From NCBI RefSeq assembly GCF_006716065.1, contig NZ_VFOL01000001.1, positions 434,001 to 498,000 of the forward strand: a stretch of DNA of 64,000 nt, read 5' to 3'. Origin of the DNA: Salinispora arenicola. Its GTDB lineage: Bacteria; Actinomycetota; Actinomycetes; Mycobacteriales; Micromonosporaceae. Made by a program: the position numbers and the translations under genes. The first letter of the stretch is position 1; each line of letters starts with the position of its first letter. This document shows, one piece after another, positions 36,009 through 44,291 of the stretch. The notes under the pieces were generated by a model that was given only the letters and a program-made list of their open reading frames with translations, did no database searches and was not told the origin of the DNA.

Positions 36009-37793
36009 ATGTGCGGACTTGCGGGAGAGTTTCGCCGTGACGGTTCCCGGGCTGATGTGGCTGCGGTGGAGCGCATGGCGGCCACGATGAGTGACCGAGG
36101 GCCGGACGACAGCGGGGTGTGGGCACAGGGAGCAACCGCCCTGGGGCACCGCCGTCTGAAGATCATTGACCTTTCGGCCGCCAGTGGGCAGCCCCTCGTG
36201 GACGCTGCCGCCGGCCTGACCGGCGTCTTCAACGGCTGCATCTACAACTACCGCGAACTGCGGGCCGAACTGCAGGCCAAGGGGCACCACTTCTTTTCCT
36301 CCGGGGACAGCGAGGTGGTGGTCAAGGCGTACGCGGAATGGGGCCTCGACTTCGTTGACCACCTCATTGGCATGTTCGCCGTGGCGATCACGGAACGGGA
36401 CACCGGCCGGCTCGTGCTGGCCCGGGACCGGCTCGGCATCAAGCCCCTCTACCTGGCGGAGTCACCGGGCGTGGTCCGCTTCGCCAGCACCCTGCCAGCG
36501 CTGCTGGCCGGCGGCGGCGTCGACACCGGCATCGATCCGGTCGCACTCGCGCACTACCTGAGCTTCCACAGCATCGTGCCGCCGCCACGCACCATCCTGC
36601 GCGGGGTGGCCAAGCTGCCCCCGGCTACCATCCGGGTCTACGAGCCAGACGGCCGCAGCCACGAGCGGGTCTACTGGAACCCGTCCTTCACCCGGAACCC
36701 CGAACGCGACGCCTGGTCGGCGGAGGACTGGCAGGATGCCCTGCTGGGCTCGCTGACCACCGCCGTGCGGCGGCGAATGGTCGCCGACGTACCGGTCGGC
36801 GTACTGCTTTCCGGGGGCCTGGACTCGAGCCTCGTGGTGGCCCTACTCGCCGGGGAGGGCCAGCGCGGCCTGTCCACCTTCTCCATCGGCTTCGACTCGG
36901 TCGGGGGCCGGGAGGGCGACGAATTCCGCTACTCGGATCTGGTGGCGAAGACCTTCGACAGTGACCACCACCAGATCCGCGTCCCGTCGCAAGATCTGGT
37001 GCCACCGCTGGAGGCAGCCGTCGCCGCGATGAGCGAGCCGATGGTCAGCCATGACTGCGTCGCCTTCTACCTGCTCAGCCAGGAGGTGGCCCGACACGTC
37101 AAAGTCGTGCAGTCCGGTCAGGGCGCGGACGAGATCCTGGGTGGCTACCACTGGTACCCGCCGCTCGCACAGGTTGGACGTGACCAGGCGCTCGACACCT
37201 ACGCCCGGGCGTTCCTCGACCGAGACGCGGCCGGTCTGGCCCGCGTACTCGACCCGGCCTGGCTGGCCGCCGGCGACCCGGCACGCGAGTTCGTAGCCGC
37301 CCACCTGGCCCGGACCGGCGCGGAGACCGCAGTCGACGCCGGCCTGCGGATCGACACCCAGATCATGTTGACCGACGACCCGGTGAAGCGGGTCGACAAC
37401 ATGACCATGGCACATGGGCTGGAGGCCCGGGTTCCGTTCCTGGACCACGAGTTCGTGGAACTCGCCGCGACGTGCCCGCCGGAGCTCAAGCTGGCCCAGG
37501 GCGGCAAGGGCGTACTCAAGGAGATCGGCCGGCGGGTCCTTCCGCACGAGGTCATCGACCGGCCGAAGGGCTACTTCCCGGTCCCGGGGCTCACCCACCT
37601 GGAGGGCAAACTCCTCGACCGGGTCCGCGACGCCCTCTCCGCGCCGGAGGCTCGCCGTCGGGGGCTGTACCGCGCCGACTACGTCAACGCGCTGCTCGAC
37701 GACCCGAACGCCGAACTGACCCCGTTGAACGGAAACAAGCTGTGGCAACTCGGACTCCTGGAAATGTGGCTCCAGAGCCACGGAATCGGTTGA
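36009..37793 (+). CDS. asnO: N-acetylglutaminylglutamine amidotransferase (TIGR03104)
   Basis: Amidates N-acetylglutaminylglutamine with glutamine and ATP to give the compatible solute NAGGN. Seen: 594 residues of asparagine-synthetase type. The Ntn glutaminase nucleophile is Cys2 (MCGLAGEF), with RGPDDSGVW and NGCIYNYRELR glutamine-site segments. The synthetase domain has the PP-loop VLLSGGLDSSLVVALLAG (~residue 265) and VQSGQGADEILGGYHWYP. The C-terminal half has VDNMTMAHGLEARVPFLDHEFVELA. Assignment to this subfamily rather than asparagine or beta-lactam synthetase rests on the next two genes, which are its invariant partners. Start ATG 36009 is forced by Cys2. The stop is 2 bp before the next start. 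Confidence 0.93.
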   Translation: MCGLAGEFRRDGSRADVAAVERMAATMSDRGPDDSGVWAQGATALGHRRLKIIDLSAASGQPLVDAAAGLTGVFNGCIYNYRELRAELQAKGHHFFSSGDSEVVVKAYAEWGLDFVDHLIGMFAVAITERDTGRLVLARDRLGIKPLYLAESPGVVRFASTLPALLAGGGVDTGIDPVALAHYLSFHSIVPPPRTILRGVAKLPPATIRVYEPDGRSHERVYWNPSFTRNPERDAWSAEDWQDALLGSLTTAVRRRMVADVPVGVLLSGGLDSSLVVALLAGEGQRGLSTFSIGFDSVGGREGDEFRYSDLVAKTFDSDHHQIRVPSQDLVPPLEAAVAAMSEPMVSHDCVAFYLLSQEVARHVKVVQSGQGADEILGGYHWYPPLAQVGRDQALDTYARAFLDRDAAGLARVLDPAWLAAGDPAREFVAAHLARTGAETAVDAGLRIDTQIMLTDDPVKRVDNMTMAHGLEARVPFLDHEFVELAATCPPELKLAQGGKGVLKEIGRRVLPHEVIDRPKGYFPVPGLTHLEGKLLDRVRDALSAPEARRRGLYRADYVNALLDDPNAELTPLNGNKLWQLGLLEMWLQSHGIG

Positions 37794-37795
37794 CC

Positions 37796-39634
37796 ATGTC
37801 GAGGACCCTCGCGACCGGGGTGGCGCTGGCGGATCAGGTACGCGGCCGAAGTCGTCGGTTCGAGCGGGTCGGCCCCGGGGGCGACCCGGTGGCCGCGGCC
37901 GCCGCGCCGGCCGGTTCGGCCGAGGCGGACGACACCGCTGACCCGCACGTCGAGGGCATGGTGCTCGACTGCGGCTGGGGCCGGCTCGTGTTCGGCCAGA
38001 CCTTCGCCGACCAGGCAGCCGTCGCCGACGTGTTGCGCTCCGAGGCGGCCGGCGCCCGGGACATCTGCATCTATCTGCGCGACCCGCACGTGCTCGTCTC
38101 CCGGTTGCCGGACGAGTTGTTCATCGACCCGTCACTGACCTTCCGGCTGCCGCTACACGGCGAGGGACTCGCCGACCCGGAAGTCCCCGGCCTGCGGATC
38201 CGTCCGCTGCAGGACGCGGGGGACGCGGAGGAGGTCAACCGGATCTACGCGGCCAACAGCATGGTGACCGCGCCGGTTGAGGTACTCGTCGCCAACGCCG
38301 CCACCGATGGTTTCCTGCACCTGGTCGCCGAGAACGCGACCGGCGAGATCGTCGGCACCATCACCGGCGTGGACCACGTCGCCGTCTTCGACGACCCGGA
38401 CCGGGGCGCGAGCCTCTGGTGCCTGACCGTGGACTTCAACGCCGCTCCGCCCGGCACCGGCCAGGCGCTGATCACCGAACTGGCCGCCCAACTGGTCCAG
38501 CGGGGGCTGGCGTACGTGGACCTGTCGGTGCTCGCCGAGAACGAAGGCGCCATCCGGCTCTACGAGCGGCTCGGCTTCTACCGCACCACCACGCTCTGCG
38601 TGAAACGGAAGAACCCGATCAATGAACGGCTGTTCCTGCCCGCCATGCCGGAGGGGTACGACGAGCTCAATCCGTACGCGCAGATCGTCGCGGACGAGGC
38701 GATGCGCCGGGGAATCCGGGTGGAGGTGACTGACCCGACCTGGGGTGAGCTGCGCCTGACCAGTGGCGGCCGAACGATCCTCACCCGCGAGTCACTGTCC
38801 GAGTTGACCTCGGCGGTCGCCATGAGCCGCTGTGACGACAAGCGGGTCACCCGTCGAATCCTCGGCCAGGCCGGGCTGTCCGTACCGCGTGGCCGGACAG
38901 CCACCGGGGACGGAGCCGACGCGGCCTTCCTGGCCGAGGTCGGCGAGTTGGTCGTCAAGCCGGCCCGGGGCGAGCAGGGCAAGGGGATCACGGTCGGGGT
39001 GCGTACGCCCGAGGCCCTGCACGCCGCCGTCGAACTGGCGGCCCGGTTCTGCCCCGAGGTGCTTCTCGAGGAGTTGTGCGCCGGTGAGGACCTGCGGGTG
39101 ATCATGATCGACCACGAGGTGGTGGCCGCCGCGGTTCGCCGGCCGGCGACGATCATCGGTGACGGGGTACACGACGTCGCCGAACTGATCGAGCGGCAGA
39201 GCCGTCGCCGCGCCGCCGCGACGGGCGGCGAGTCCCGCATCCCACTGGACGAGATGACCCGCGAGGTGGTCGCCGAAGCCGGGTACGCACTCACCGACAT
39301 CCTGCCGGAGGGGGAGCAGCTCATCGTGCGTCGGACCGCGAACCTGCACACCGGGGGCACGATCCACGACGTCACCGCGGTCCTGCACCCGGAGATCGCC
39401 GAGGCGTGCGTGACCGCGAGTCGCGCCCTGGACATCCCGGTAGCCGGGCTTGACCTGCTGGTACCCACCACGGAGGAGTCCGCGCACGTCTTTCTCGAGG
39501 CAAACGAACGGCCCGGCCTGGCCAACCACGAACCGCAGCCGACCGCCGAACGCTTCGTCGACCTCCTTTTTCCCGGGACCCGGGCACCTCAACGCCTCTG
39601 GTCGCCGGCGGGTGCGGCAAGCTCTGGAGTATGA
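37796..39634 (+). CDS. ngg: N-acetylglutaminylglutamine synthetase (GNAT + ATP-grasp, TIGR03103)
   Basis: Acetylates and ligates glutamine units to N-acetylglutaminylglutamine, the precursor of NAGGN. Seen: 612 residues from ATG 37796. After a ~100-residue N-terminal domain, a GNAT domain spans ~residues 120-270 (LRIRPLQDAGDAEEVNRIY; CLTVDFNAAPPGTGQALI; YVDLSVLAENEGAIRLYERLGFYRT). A cyanophycin-synthetase-like ATP-grasp domain spans ~300-595 (SRCDDKRVTRRILGQAGLSVPRG; ELVVKPARGEQGKGITVGV; the metal-site segment HVFLEANERPGLANHEPQP). The fusion is specific to this family. Coupled to the amidotransferase (2 bp gap) and to the peptidase (ATGA overlap). Confidence 0.93.
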   Translation: MSRTLATGVALADQVRGRSRRFERVGPGGDPVAAAAAPAGSAEADDTADPHVEGMVLDCGWGRLVFGQTFADQAAVADVLRSEAAGARDICIYLRDPHVLVSRLPDELFIDPSLTFRLPLHGEGLADPEVPGLRIRPLQDAGDAEEVNRIYAANSMVTAPVEVLVANAATDGFLHLVAENATGEIVGTITGVDHVAVFDDPDRGASLWCLTVDFNAAPPGTGQALITELAAQLVQRGLAYVDLSVLAENEGAIRLYERLGFYRTTTLCVKRKNPINERLFLPAMPEGYDELNPYAQIVADEAMRRGIRVEVTDPTWGELRLTSGGRTILTRESLSELTSAVAMSRCDDKRVTRRILGQAGLSVPRGRTATGDGADAAFLAEVGELVVKPARGEQGKGITVGVRTPEALHAAVELAARFCPEVLLEELCAGEDLRVIMIDHEVVAAAVRRPATIIGDGVHDVAELIERQSRRRAAATGGESRIPLDEMTREVVAEAGYALTDILPEGEQLIVRRTANLHTGGTIHDVTAVLHPEIAEACVTASRALDIPVAGLDLLVPTTEESAHVFLEANERPGLANHEPQPTAERFVDLLFPGTRAPQRLWSPAGAASSGV

Positions 39635-40824
39635 CCCCGAACAAGCCCGCACCGCTGCCGCTCGACCTCGACTACCTACGCCAGGTGCTGGTTGAGCTGC
39701 TGGAGATCCCGAGCCCGTCCGGCCGCACCGATCACGTACAGCAGTACGTGGGCGAGCGGTTGGCGGCGCTCGGGATCCCGTCGACGCTGACCCGGCGGGG
39801 TGCCCTCAGCGCCTGCCTCCCGGGACCGCGTACCACCGGTGCGGACCGGGCGATCGTGGTGCACACCGACGTCATCGGCGGAATGGTCAAACGGCTCAAG
39901 GAGAACGGCCGGCTGGAGCTCAAACCGATCGGGACACACAGTGCGCGCTTCGCGGAGGGCGCCCACGTACGCGTCTTCACCGACCACCTGGATCAGGTGA
40001 TCACCGGCCAGGTGCTACCGCTCAAGGCCAGTGGCCACCGCTACAACGAGGCGGTGGACTCCCAGGGCATCGGCTGGGAGTTGGTCGAGGTCCGGGTGGA
40101 CGAGCCGGTGGACGACATCGCCGGCCTGCGCGCACTGGGGATCGACACGGGCGACTTCGTGGCGCTCCTGCCCAACCCGCAGGTCACCCCCTCCGGGTAT
40201 GTCAAATCCCGCCACCTGGACGACAAGGCGGGCGTGGCGGCGGTGCTGACCGCCTGCAAGGCGTTGGTCGACGCGGGTGTCACCCCGGCGGTCAGCGCAC
40301 ACTTGTTGATCACTGTTACGGAGGAGATCGGCCACGGCGCCTCGCACGGGCTGGATCCGGATGTGGCCGAGATCGTCTCGGTGGACGCGGCCGTGGTGGC
40401 CCCCGGACAGCAGTCCCGGGAGGATGCGGCAACCCTGGCGATGGGCGACGGGGTCGGCCCGTTCGACTACCACCTGACCCGCAACCTGGCGGCGATCGCC
40501 CGTGAGCACGACGTCGACCTGGTCCGCGATGTCTTTGACTACTACCGTTCGGACGTCGCGGCGGCGGTCGAGGCCGGTGCGCACGCCCGGGTGGCGCTGC
40601 TCGGGTTCGGGGTGGACGCCACCCACGGCCATGAACGCACCCACCTGGACGGGCTGCGTCACCTGACCCAACTGCTGTGCCTCTACCTCCAGAGCGAGTT
40701 GGTCTTCCCGGAGTGGGACGCGGAACCGGCGGGCGAACTCGCCGACTTCCCGTCGCTGGCCGTTCAACCCGCCCAGGAGGACGGGCCGCGGGACGGTCCG
40801 ATCGGCATCACCGCCGTTTCGTGA
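39631..40824 (+). CDS. M42-family peptidase of the NAGGN system (TIGR03106)
   Basis: Co-catalytic metallopeptidase always found with the two NAGGN synthesis genes; a role in degrading or trimming the dipeptide is assumed. Seen: 397 residues from ATG 39631, overlapping the synthetase stop. Metal ligands can be placed on the M42 pattern: VHTDVIGGMV (His and following Asp), SRHLDDKAGVAAVL (bridging Asp), LITVTEEIGHGAS (Glu-Glu, general base and ligand), SVDAAVVAPGQQ (Asp) and THGHERTHLDG (His). Length is slightly above the ~350-residue M42 norm because of a Pro/Glu-rich C-terminal tail. Cytoplasmic; no signal peptide. Last gene of the operon. Confidence 0.92.
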   Translation: MTPNKPAPLPLDLDYLRQVLVELLEIPSPSGRTDHVQQYVGERLAALGIPSTLTRRGALSACLPGPRTTGADRAIVVHTDVIGGMVKRLKENGRLELKPIGTHSARFAEGAHVRVFTDHLDQVITGQVLPLKASGHRYNEAVDSQGIGWELVEVRVDEPVDDIAGLRALGIDTGDFVALLPNPQVTPSGYVKSRHLDDKAGVAAVLTACKALVDAGVTPAVSAHLLITVTEEIGHGASHGLDPDVAEIVSVDAAVVAPGQQSREDAATLAMGDGVGPFDYHLTRNLAAIAREHDVDLVRDVFDYYRSDVAAAVEAGAHARVALLGFGVDATHGHERTHLDGLRHLTQLLCLYLQSELVFPEWDAEPAGELADFPSLAVQPAQEDGPRDGPIGITAVS

Positions 40825-40893
40825 CCCCATCTGAGGGCCGGGACGCCCGCAGGTGCCGGGCTCGCATTCCCGCCGGCATGTGATCGAAATCCG

Positions 40894-40923
40894 TTGCCCC
40901 GGGCGCGGCCCTGTGGATAGCGT
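40894..40923 (+). promoter_or_regulatory. Promoter of the structured leader RNA
   Basis: TTGCCC (40894-40899) and TAGCGT (40918-40923) are spaced by 18 bp and fit the vegetative actinobacterial -35/-10 pattern. Transcription would begin near 40930, seven bases before the ribosome binding site at 40937. It lies 70 bp after the peptidase stop, so the RNA need not depend on the NAGGN operon. Confidence 0.55.
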
Positions 40924-40954
40924 GACGGTACACGGGAAAGGAGGTGGTCCAGAC

Positions 40955-40993
40955 TTGTATAGCAATCGGACTCGTGAGGTGGCTGTCCGCTAG
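40955..40993 (+). CDS. Putative 12-residue leader peptide [12 protein letters not shown]
   Basis: TTG start at 40955, stop TAG at 40991-40993. The ribosome binding site AAAGGAGGTGGTCC (40937-40950) can pair with 14 consecutive bases of the 16S rRNA 3' end (one G-U), far beyond a normal 5-7 bases. Spacing from GGAGG to the TTG is 10 bases, rather long, so initiation efficiency is uncertain. No cluster of one amino acid stands out (three Arg, two Val), so amino-acid-specific attenuation is not obvious. The last six codons lie in the outer stem of the following RNA structure. Translation is unproven. Confidence 0.45.
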   Translation: MYSNRTREVAVR

Positions 40994-41088
40994 CCGCTGT
41001 CCTCGACAGTGATCGTCCACCCCACCGGTGGGCCAGCAAGTCGTCGAGACCGTGTGGCAGCGGTACGGCGAAACCACGACAGCCACCC

Positions 41089-41156
41089 GACCCCCGGGGT
41101 GCCGGCCCAGTCCAGCCGGCCCGCGCATCAGCGCGGAAGCCCCGGGGGTCGTTTTT
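41089..41156 (+). terminator. Strong intrinsic terminator with internal hairpins
   Basis: GACCCCCGGGG (41089-41099) pairs perfectly with CCCCGGGGGTC (41140-41150), followed by G and five T residues (41152-41156). Between the arms lie two smaller hairpins: GCCGGC (41101-41106)/GCCGGC (41115-41120), and CCGCGC-ATCA-GCGCGG (41121-41136). The T tract is exceptional for this GC-rich genome and marks it as a true terminator, upstream of rather than after the RNase Z gene. Confidence 0.8.
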
Positions 41157-41191
41157 GTCCCGGAACGGCCAGGGCGGTCGGACAGCCGAGG

Positions 41192-41279
41192 CGGTCCGGG
41201 GCGGTCAGCTCGGTCGGGGTCAGTCCCGCGCCCGGGTCAGCCGACAGCCGGGTCGGTCCGGGCGGTCAGCTCAGTCGGG
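41192..41279 (+). repeat. Two-copy ~26-bp direct repeat ahead of RNase Z
   Basis: A G-rich unit reading CGGTCCGGGGCGGTCAGCTC... at 41192-41218 recurs at 41254-41279 with one base deleted and one A/G change. The copies are 62 bp apart, in the 130 bp between the terminator and the rnz ATG (41287). GCGGTC/GGTCGG half-motifs recur between them. Could be a regulator-binding array or simply slippage-derived. Confidence 0.6.
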
Positions 41280-41286
41280 AGGCAGC

Positions 41287-42216
41287 ATGTCCACGCGCGA
41301 ACTGGTCGTGCTTGGAACGGCCAGTCAGGCGCCGACCCGGACCCGCAACCACAACGGATACGTCCTGCGCTGGGACGACGAAGTCATCCTCTTCGACCCA
41401 GGTGAGGGCAGCCAGCGGCAGTTGCTGTACAGCTCGGTGACCGCCACCGACCTGACCCGGATCTGCGTGACGCACTTCCACGGCGACCACTGCCTCGGGC
41501 TACCCGGCACCATCCAGCGGCTCTCCCTGGACCGGGTACCCCACCCGGTCGCGGTCCACTTTCCGGCCGGCGGCGCTGACTACTTCACCCGGCTGCGGTA
41601 CGCGTCGAGTTTCCACGAGACCGCCGAACTGGCCGTCATGCCGATCGACACCGACGGGCAGCAGATCGCCGTGCGCAACGGCACGTTGGAAGCCCGCCGG
41701 CTACGGCACCCCATCGAAACGTACGGCTACCGGCTCGTCGAGCCGGACGGGTGCCGGATGCTGCCGGAGCGGCTCTCCGCTCACGGCATCGCCGGCCCGT
41801 CCGTCGGCGAACTACTGCGCGTCGGCCACCTCGACGTGAACGGACGTCGCGTCACCCGTGCGGAGGTGAGCGCACCCCGGCCCGGGCAGCGGTTCGCGTT
41901 CGTCATGGACACTGGTCTCTGCGATGCGGTGTACGCGCTCGCCGAGCACGCCGATCTACTGGTCATCGAGTCCACCTTCCTGGCGTCGGAGACCGCGCTC
42001 GCCGCGGAGGTAGGGCACCTCACGGCGGCGCAGGCCGCGCGGGTCGCCACCGAGTCCGGGGTACGCCGCCTCGTGCTCACCCACTTCTCCCAGCGGTACC
42101 CGGACCTGAGCCGCTTCGCCGCCGAGGCCCGGGAACACTTCACGGGTGATCTCGTGATCGCCGAGGAACTGATGACCGTAGGGATCCCGCCCCGACGGGT
42201 ACCCTCGGCCGGGTGA
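41287..42216 (+). CDS. rnz: Ribonuclease Z-like metallo-beta-lactamase
   Basis: tRNA 3'-end endonuclease or related phosphodiesterase of the RNase Z family. Seen: 309 residues from ATG 41287 with GGGAGGCAGC upstream. N-terminal [46 protein letters not shown] is typical of RNase Z (GEG-x-QRQL). The zinc motif HFHGDH occupies residues 63-68. Other ligands sit in [27 protein letters not shown] and [12 protein letters not shown]. Length matches the ~300-residue bacterial form. The frame is open to 41155, but that upstream sequence consists of the direct repeats. Preceded by a leader RNA and terminator, so its expression may be subject to readthrough control. Followed by a GNAT gene with GTGA overlap. 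Confidence 0.93.
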   Translation: MSTRELVVLGTASQAPTRTRNHNGYVLRWDDEVILFDPGEGSQRQLLYSSVTATDLTRICVTHFHGDHCLGLPGTIQRLSLDRVPHPVAVHFPAGGADYFTRLRYASSFHETAELAVMPIDTDGQQIAVRNGTLEARRLRHPIETYGYRLVEPDGCRMLPERLSAHGIAGPSVGELLRVGHLDVNGRRVTRAEVSAPRPGQRFAFVMDTGLCDAVYALAEHADLLVIESTFLASETALAAEVGHLTAAQAARVATESGVRRLVLTHFSQRYPDLSRFAAEAREHFTGDLVIAEELMTVGIPPRRVPSAG

Positions 42217-42722
42217 GCGTCATGCTGCGTCCCGCAGGGGCGGACGACCTGATCGCGGTCGGGGCGCTACACCAGCGCTCCCGAGCCGCCGCGTACGCCC
42301 CGTTCCTCTCCCGGGAGGCGCTGGCCGAGCCGGCGCCGACGGCGCTGGGGCACTACTGGCGGGAACGCTGGAGCCATGAGCGTGCTGACCACGTGCTGAC
42401 CGTGGCGGAACGGGACGGCCAGCTGATCGGCTTCAGTTACGTCGGTCCGGACGACCAGGGCGACCCCTCCACCGGGCTGCTCCACGCGGTCCACCTGGAG
42501 CCGGCGGAGCAGGGTCACGGGCTGGGCCGGATGCTGATGGCCGACGCGCTGGCCGGGATGCGCTCCCGGGGCTGGCAGGCCGCGGCACTGTGGGTACTGC
42601 GGCTGAACAGGCCGGCCCGTCGCTTCTATGAACGGGGCGGGTGGCGGCCGACCGGCGTCACCCAACCGGACCTCATCGGCGCGACCCCCGTCGTCCTGCT
42701 CCGCTACCGCCGGGGGCTGTGA
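42213..42722 (+). CDS. GNAT-family N-acetyltransferase
   Basis: Acetyl-CoA-dependent N-acetyltransferase of unknown substrate. Seen: 169 residues from GTG 42213 (overlapping the rnz stop, GTGA) or ATG 42222 three codons later. The N-terminus [29 protein letters not shown] fits the PhnO/RimI-like group. Motif A, the CoA pyrophosphate loop, is [24 protein letters not shown] (Q-x-x-G-x-G/A type: EQGHGLG), and motif B is [23 protein letters not shown]. Probably coupled to rnz, though no functional link is evident. A hairpin at 42785-42817 ends the unit. Confidence 0.9.
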   Translation: MSVMLRPAGADDLIAVGALHQRSRAAAYAPFLSREALAEPAPTALGHYWRERWSHERADHVLTVAERDGQLIGFSYVGPDDQGDPSTGLLHAVHLEPAEQGHGLGRMLMADALAGMRSRGWQAAALWVLRLNRPARRFYERGGWRPTGVTQPDLIGATPVVLLRYRRGL

Positions 42723-42784
42723 CCCAGCGCCCGCTGGCAGGTCGGCGACCGCGTGAGCGGACGCCGCCAGCGACGGGGCGTAGC

Positions 42785-42817
42785 GGGCCCTCGCCCAGGC
42801 CAGGTCGGCGAGGGCCC
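42785..42817. terminator. Bidirectional terminator between GNAT gene and cbs
   Basis: GGGCCCTCGCC (42785-42795) and GGCGAGGGCCC (42807-42817) form a perfect 11-bp stem with an 11-base loop. It stands 62 bp past the GNAT stop and 21 bp from the convergent cbs stop, so it may serve both. Confidence 0.75.
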
Positions 42818-42838
42818 CTCGGCACGGGGTCGCGCGGA

Positions 42839-44209
42839 TCAGCGGGAACCGAGGTGCGCGAGCAGGTCCTGCCGGGTGAGCACGCCCTTCGGCTTGCCAT
42901 CGATCAGCACCAGCGCGGCGTCGGACTTCTCCAGTAGGGCGACCGCCTCGCTGACAGGCTGCCCACCGCCGATCATCGGCAGCGGCGCGGCCATGTGCCG
43001 CTCGATGGTGTCGTGTAGCTGCGCCTGGCCGGTGAAGAGCGCGTCGAGCAGGTCTCGCTCCGCGACCGATCCGGCCACCTCGCCGGTAACCACCGGCGGT
43101 TCGGCCTTCAGCACCGGCAGCTGGGAGACACCGTACTCGCGCAGGTAGTCGATCGCGTCACGGACCGTCTCGGTGGGGTGCACGTGCACCAGTTCGGGCA
43201 GCCCACCTGGCTTGCCGGCGAGCGTCTCGGCGATGGTCGGCTCACTGCCGGAGTTGTCCAGGAAACCGTACCGGGCCATCCACGAGTCGTTGAAGATCTT
43301 GGAGAGGTATCCGCGACCACCGTCCGGCAGGAGTACCACGACCACGTCGTCCGGGTCAGCCGCACGAGCCACCTCCAGCGCCGCGACGACCGCCATCCCG
43401 CAGGAGCCACCGACCAGCAGGCCCTCGGTGCGGGCCAGGCGGCGGGTCATCTCGAACGACGCCTTGTCGGAGACCTCGACGATCCCGTCGGCGACCCCCC
43501 GGTCGTAGGTTTCCGGCCAGAAGTCCTCGCCGACGCCCTCGACCAGGTACGGCCGCCCGGTGCCACCGGAGTAGACCGACCCCTCCGGGTCAGCGCCGAT
43601 CACCTTGACCTGCCCCCCGGACACCTCCTTCAGGTAGCGGCCGATGCCGGAGATCGTGCCACCGGTGCCGACACCGGCGACGAAATGGGTGATCCGGCCC
43701 TCGGTCTGCGCCCACAGCTCCGGCCCGGTGGTCTCGTAGTGGGAGCGGGGGTTCGCCGGGTGCGCGTACTGGTTGGGCTTCCAGGCGCCGGGGATCTCCC
43801 GGGCAAGGCGGTCAGAGACGTTGTAGTAGGACCGTGGGTCCGCGGGCGCGACAGCGGTCGGGCAGACCACCACCTCGGCACCGTAGGCACGCAGCACGTC
43901 CTGCTTGTCCTGACTGACCTTGTCCGGGCAGACGAACACGCACCGGTAGCCCTTGAGCTGCGCCACCAGAGCCAACCCCACGCCGGTGTTGCCGCTGGTC
44001 GGCTCGACGATCGTGCCGCCCGGCCGAAGGATCCCCGCCTGCTCGGCGTCCTCCACCATGCGCAGGGCGATCCGGTCCTTGACCGACCCACCTGGATTCA
44101 GGTACTCCACCTTCGCCAGCACGGTGGCCTGAATACCCTCGGTCACGTTGCGCAGGCGTACCAGCGGGGTGTTGCCGATCAACTCGACGACGTTGTCGTA
44201 GTACTGCAC
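42839..44209 (-). CDS. cbs: Cystathionine beta-synthase with tandem CBS domains
   Basis: PLP enzyme condensing serine (or O-acetylserine) with homocysteine to cystathionine, opening reverse transsulfuration toward cysteine and hence mycothiol. Seen: 456 residues from GTG 44209 behind AGGAGAAGGG. The catalytic domain includes ELIGNTPLVRLRNV, the PLP lysine in NPGGSVKDRIALRMV, PTSGNTGVGLALVA and the phosphate loop GVGTGGTISGIG. Residues ~325-456 form two CBS motifs (VHPTETVRDAIDYLREYGVSQLPV and VSEAVALLEKSDAALVLIDG...GVLTRQDLLAHLG), which commonly bind adenosyl ligands. metB 8 kb away may act in the same pathway. No heme domain is present. Confidence 0.95.
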   Translation of the reverse strand: MQYYDNVVELIGNTPLVRLRNVTEGIQATVLAKVEYLNPGGSVKDRIALRMVEDAEQAGILRPGGTIVEPTSGNTGVGLALVAQLKGYRCVFVCPDKVSQDKQDVLRAYGAEVVVCPTAVAPADPRSYYNVSDRLAREIPGAWKPNQYAHPANPRSHYETTGPELWAQTEGRITHFVAGVGTGGTISGIGRYLKEVSGGQVKVIGADPEGSVYSGGTGRPYLVEGVGEDFWPETYDRGVADGIVEVSDKASFEMTRRLARTEGLLVGGSCGMAVVAALEVARAADPDDVVVVLLPDGGRGYLSKIFNDSWMARYGFLDNSGSEPTIAETLAGKPGGLPELVHVHPTETVRDAIDYLREYGVSQLPVLKAEPPVVTGEVAGSVAERDLLDALFTGQAQLHDTIERHMAAPLPMIGGGQPVSEAVALLEKSDAALVLIDGKPKGVLTRQDLLAHLGSR

Positions 44210-44291
44210 CTGGTTGTGCCCTTCTCCTCCGGTGCCGCCGGATAGGCGGCCGGGCAGACGAATACGGAACTCGCGCTCAGCCTACGTCCCG

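Larger units (their letters stand above)
40930..41156 (+). ncRNA. Structured ~227-nt leader or small RNA upstream of RNase Z
   Basis: Inferred transcript from the promoter at 40894-40923 to the T tract at 41152-41156. Nested stems are visible: GGTGGCTGTC (40978-40987) with GACAGCCACC (41078-41087), CCGCTG (40994-40999) with CAGCGG (41058-41063), CTCGAC (41002-41007) with GTCGAG (41043-41048), and an apical palindrome CCCACCGGTGGG (41021-41032). All four are concentric. The 5' arm of the outer stem overlaps the end of a 12-codon reading frame, so ribosomes could open it. The arrangement resembles a translated attenuator but could equally be an independent small RNA. No Rfam family recognised by eye. 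Confidence 0.6.

Noticed and set aside
36009..37793. Asparagine synthetase B or a beta-lactam synthetase
   Set aside because: The next two coupled genes are the specific NAGGN partners, and no carbapenem/clavam genes are present.
40937..40950. Remnant of a 16S rRNA gene
   Set aside because: The sequence is complementary to, not identical with, the 16S 3' end on this strand, is only 14 bases long, and is placed correctly as a ribosome site before a short frame.
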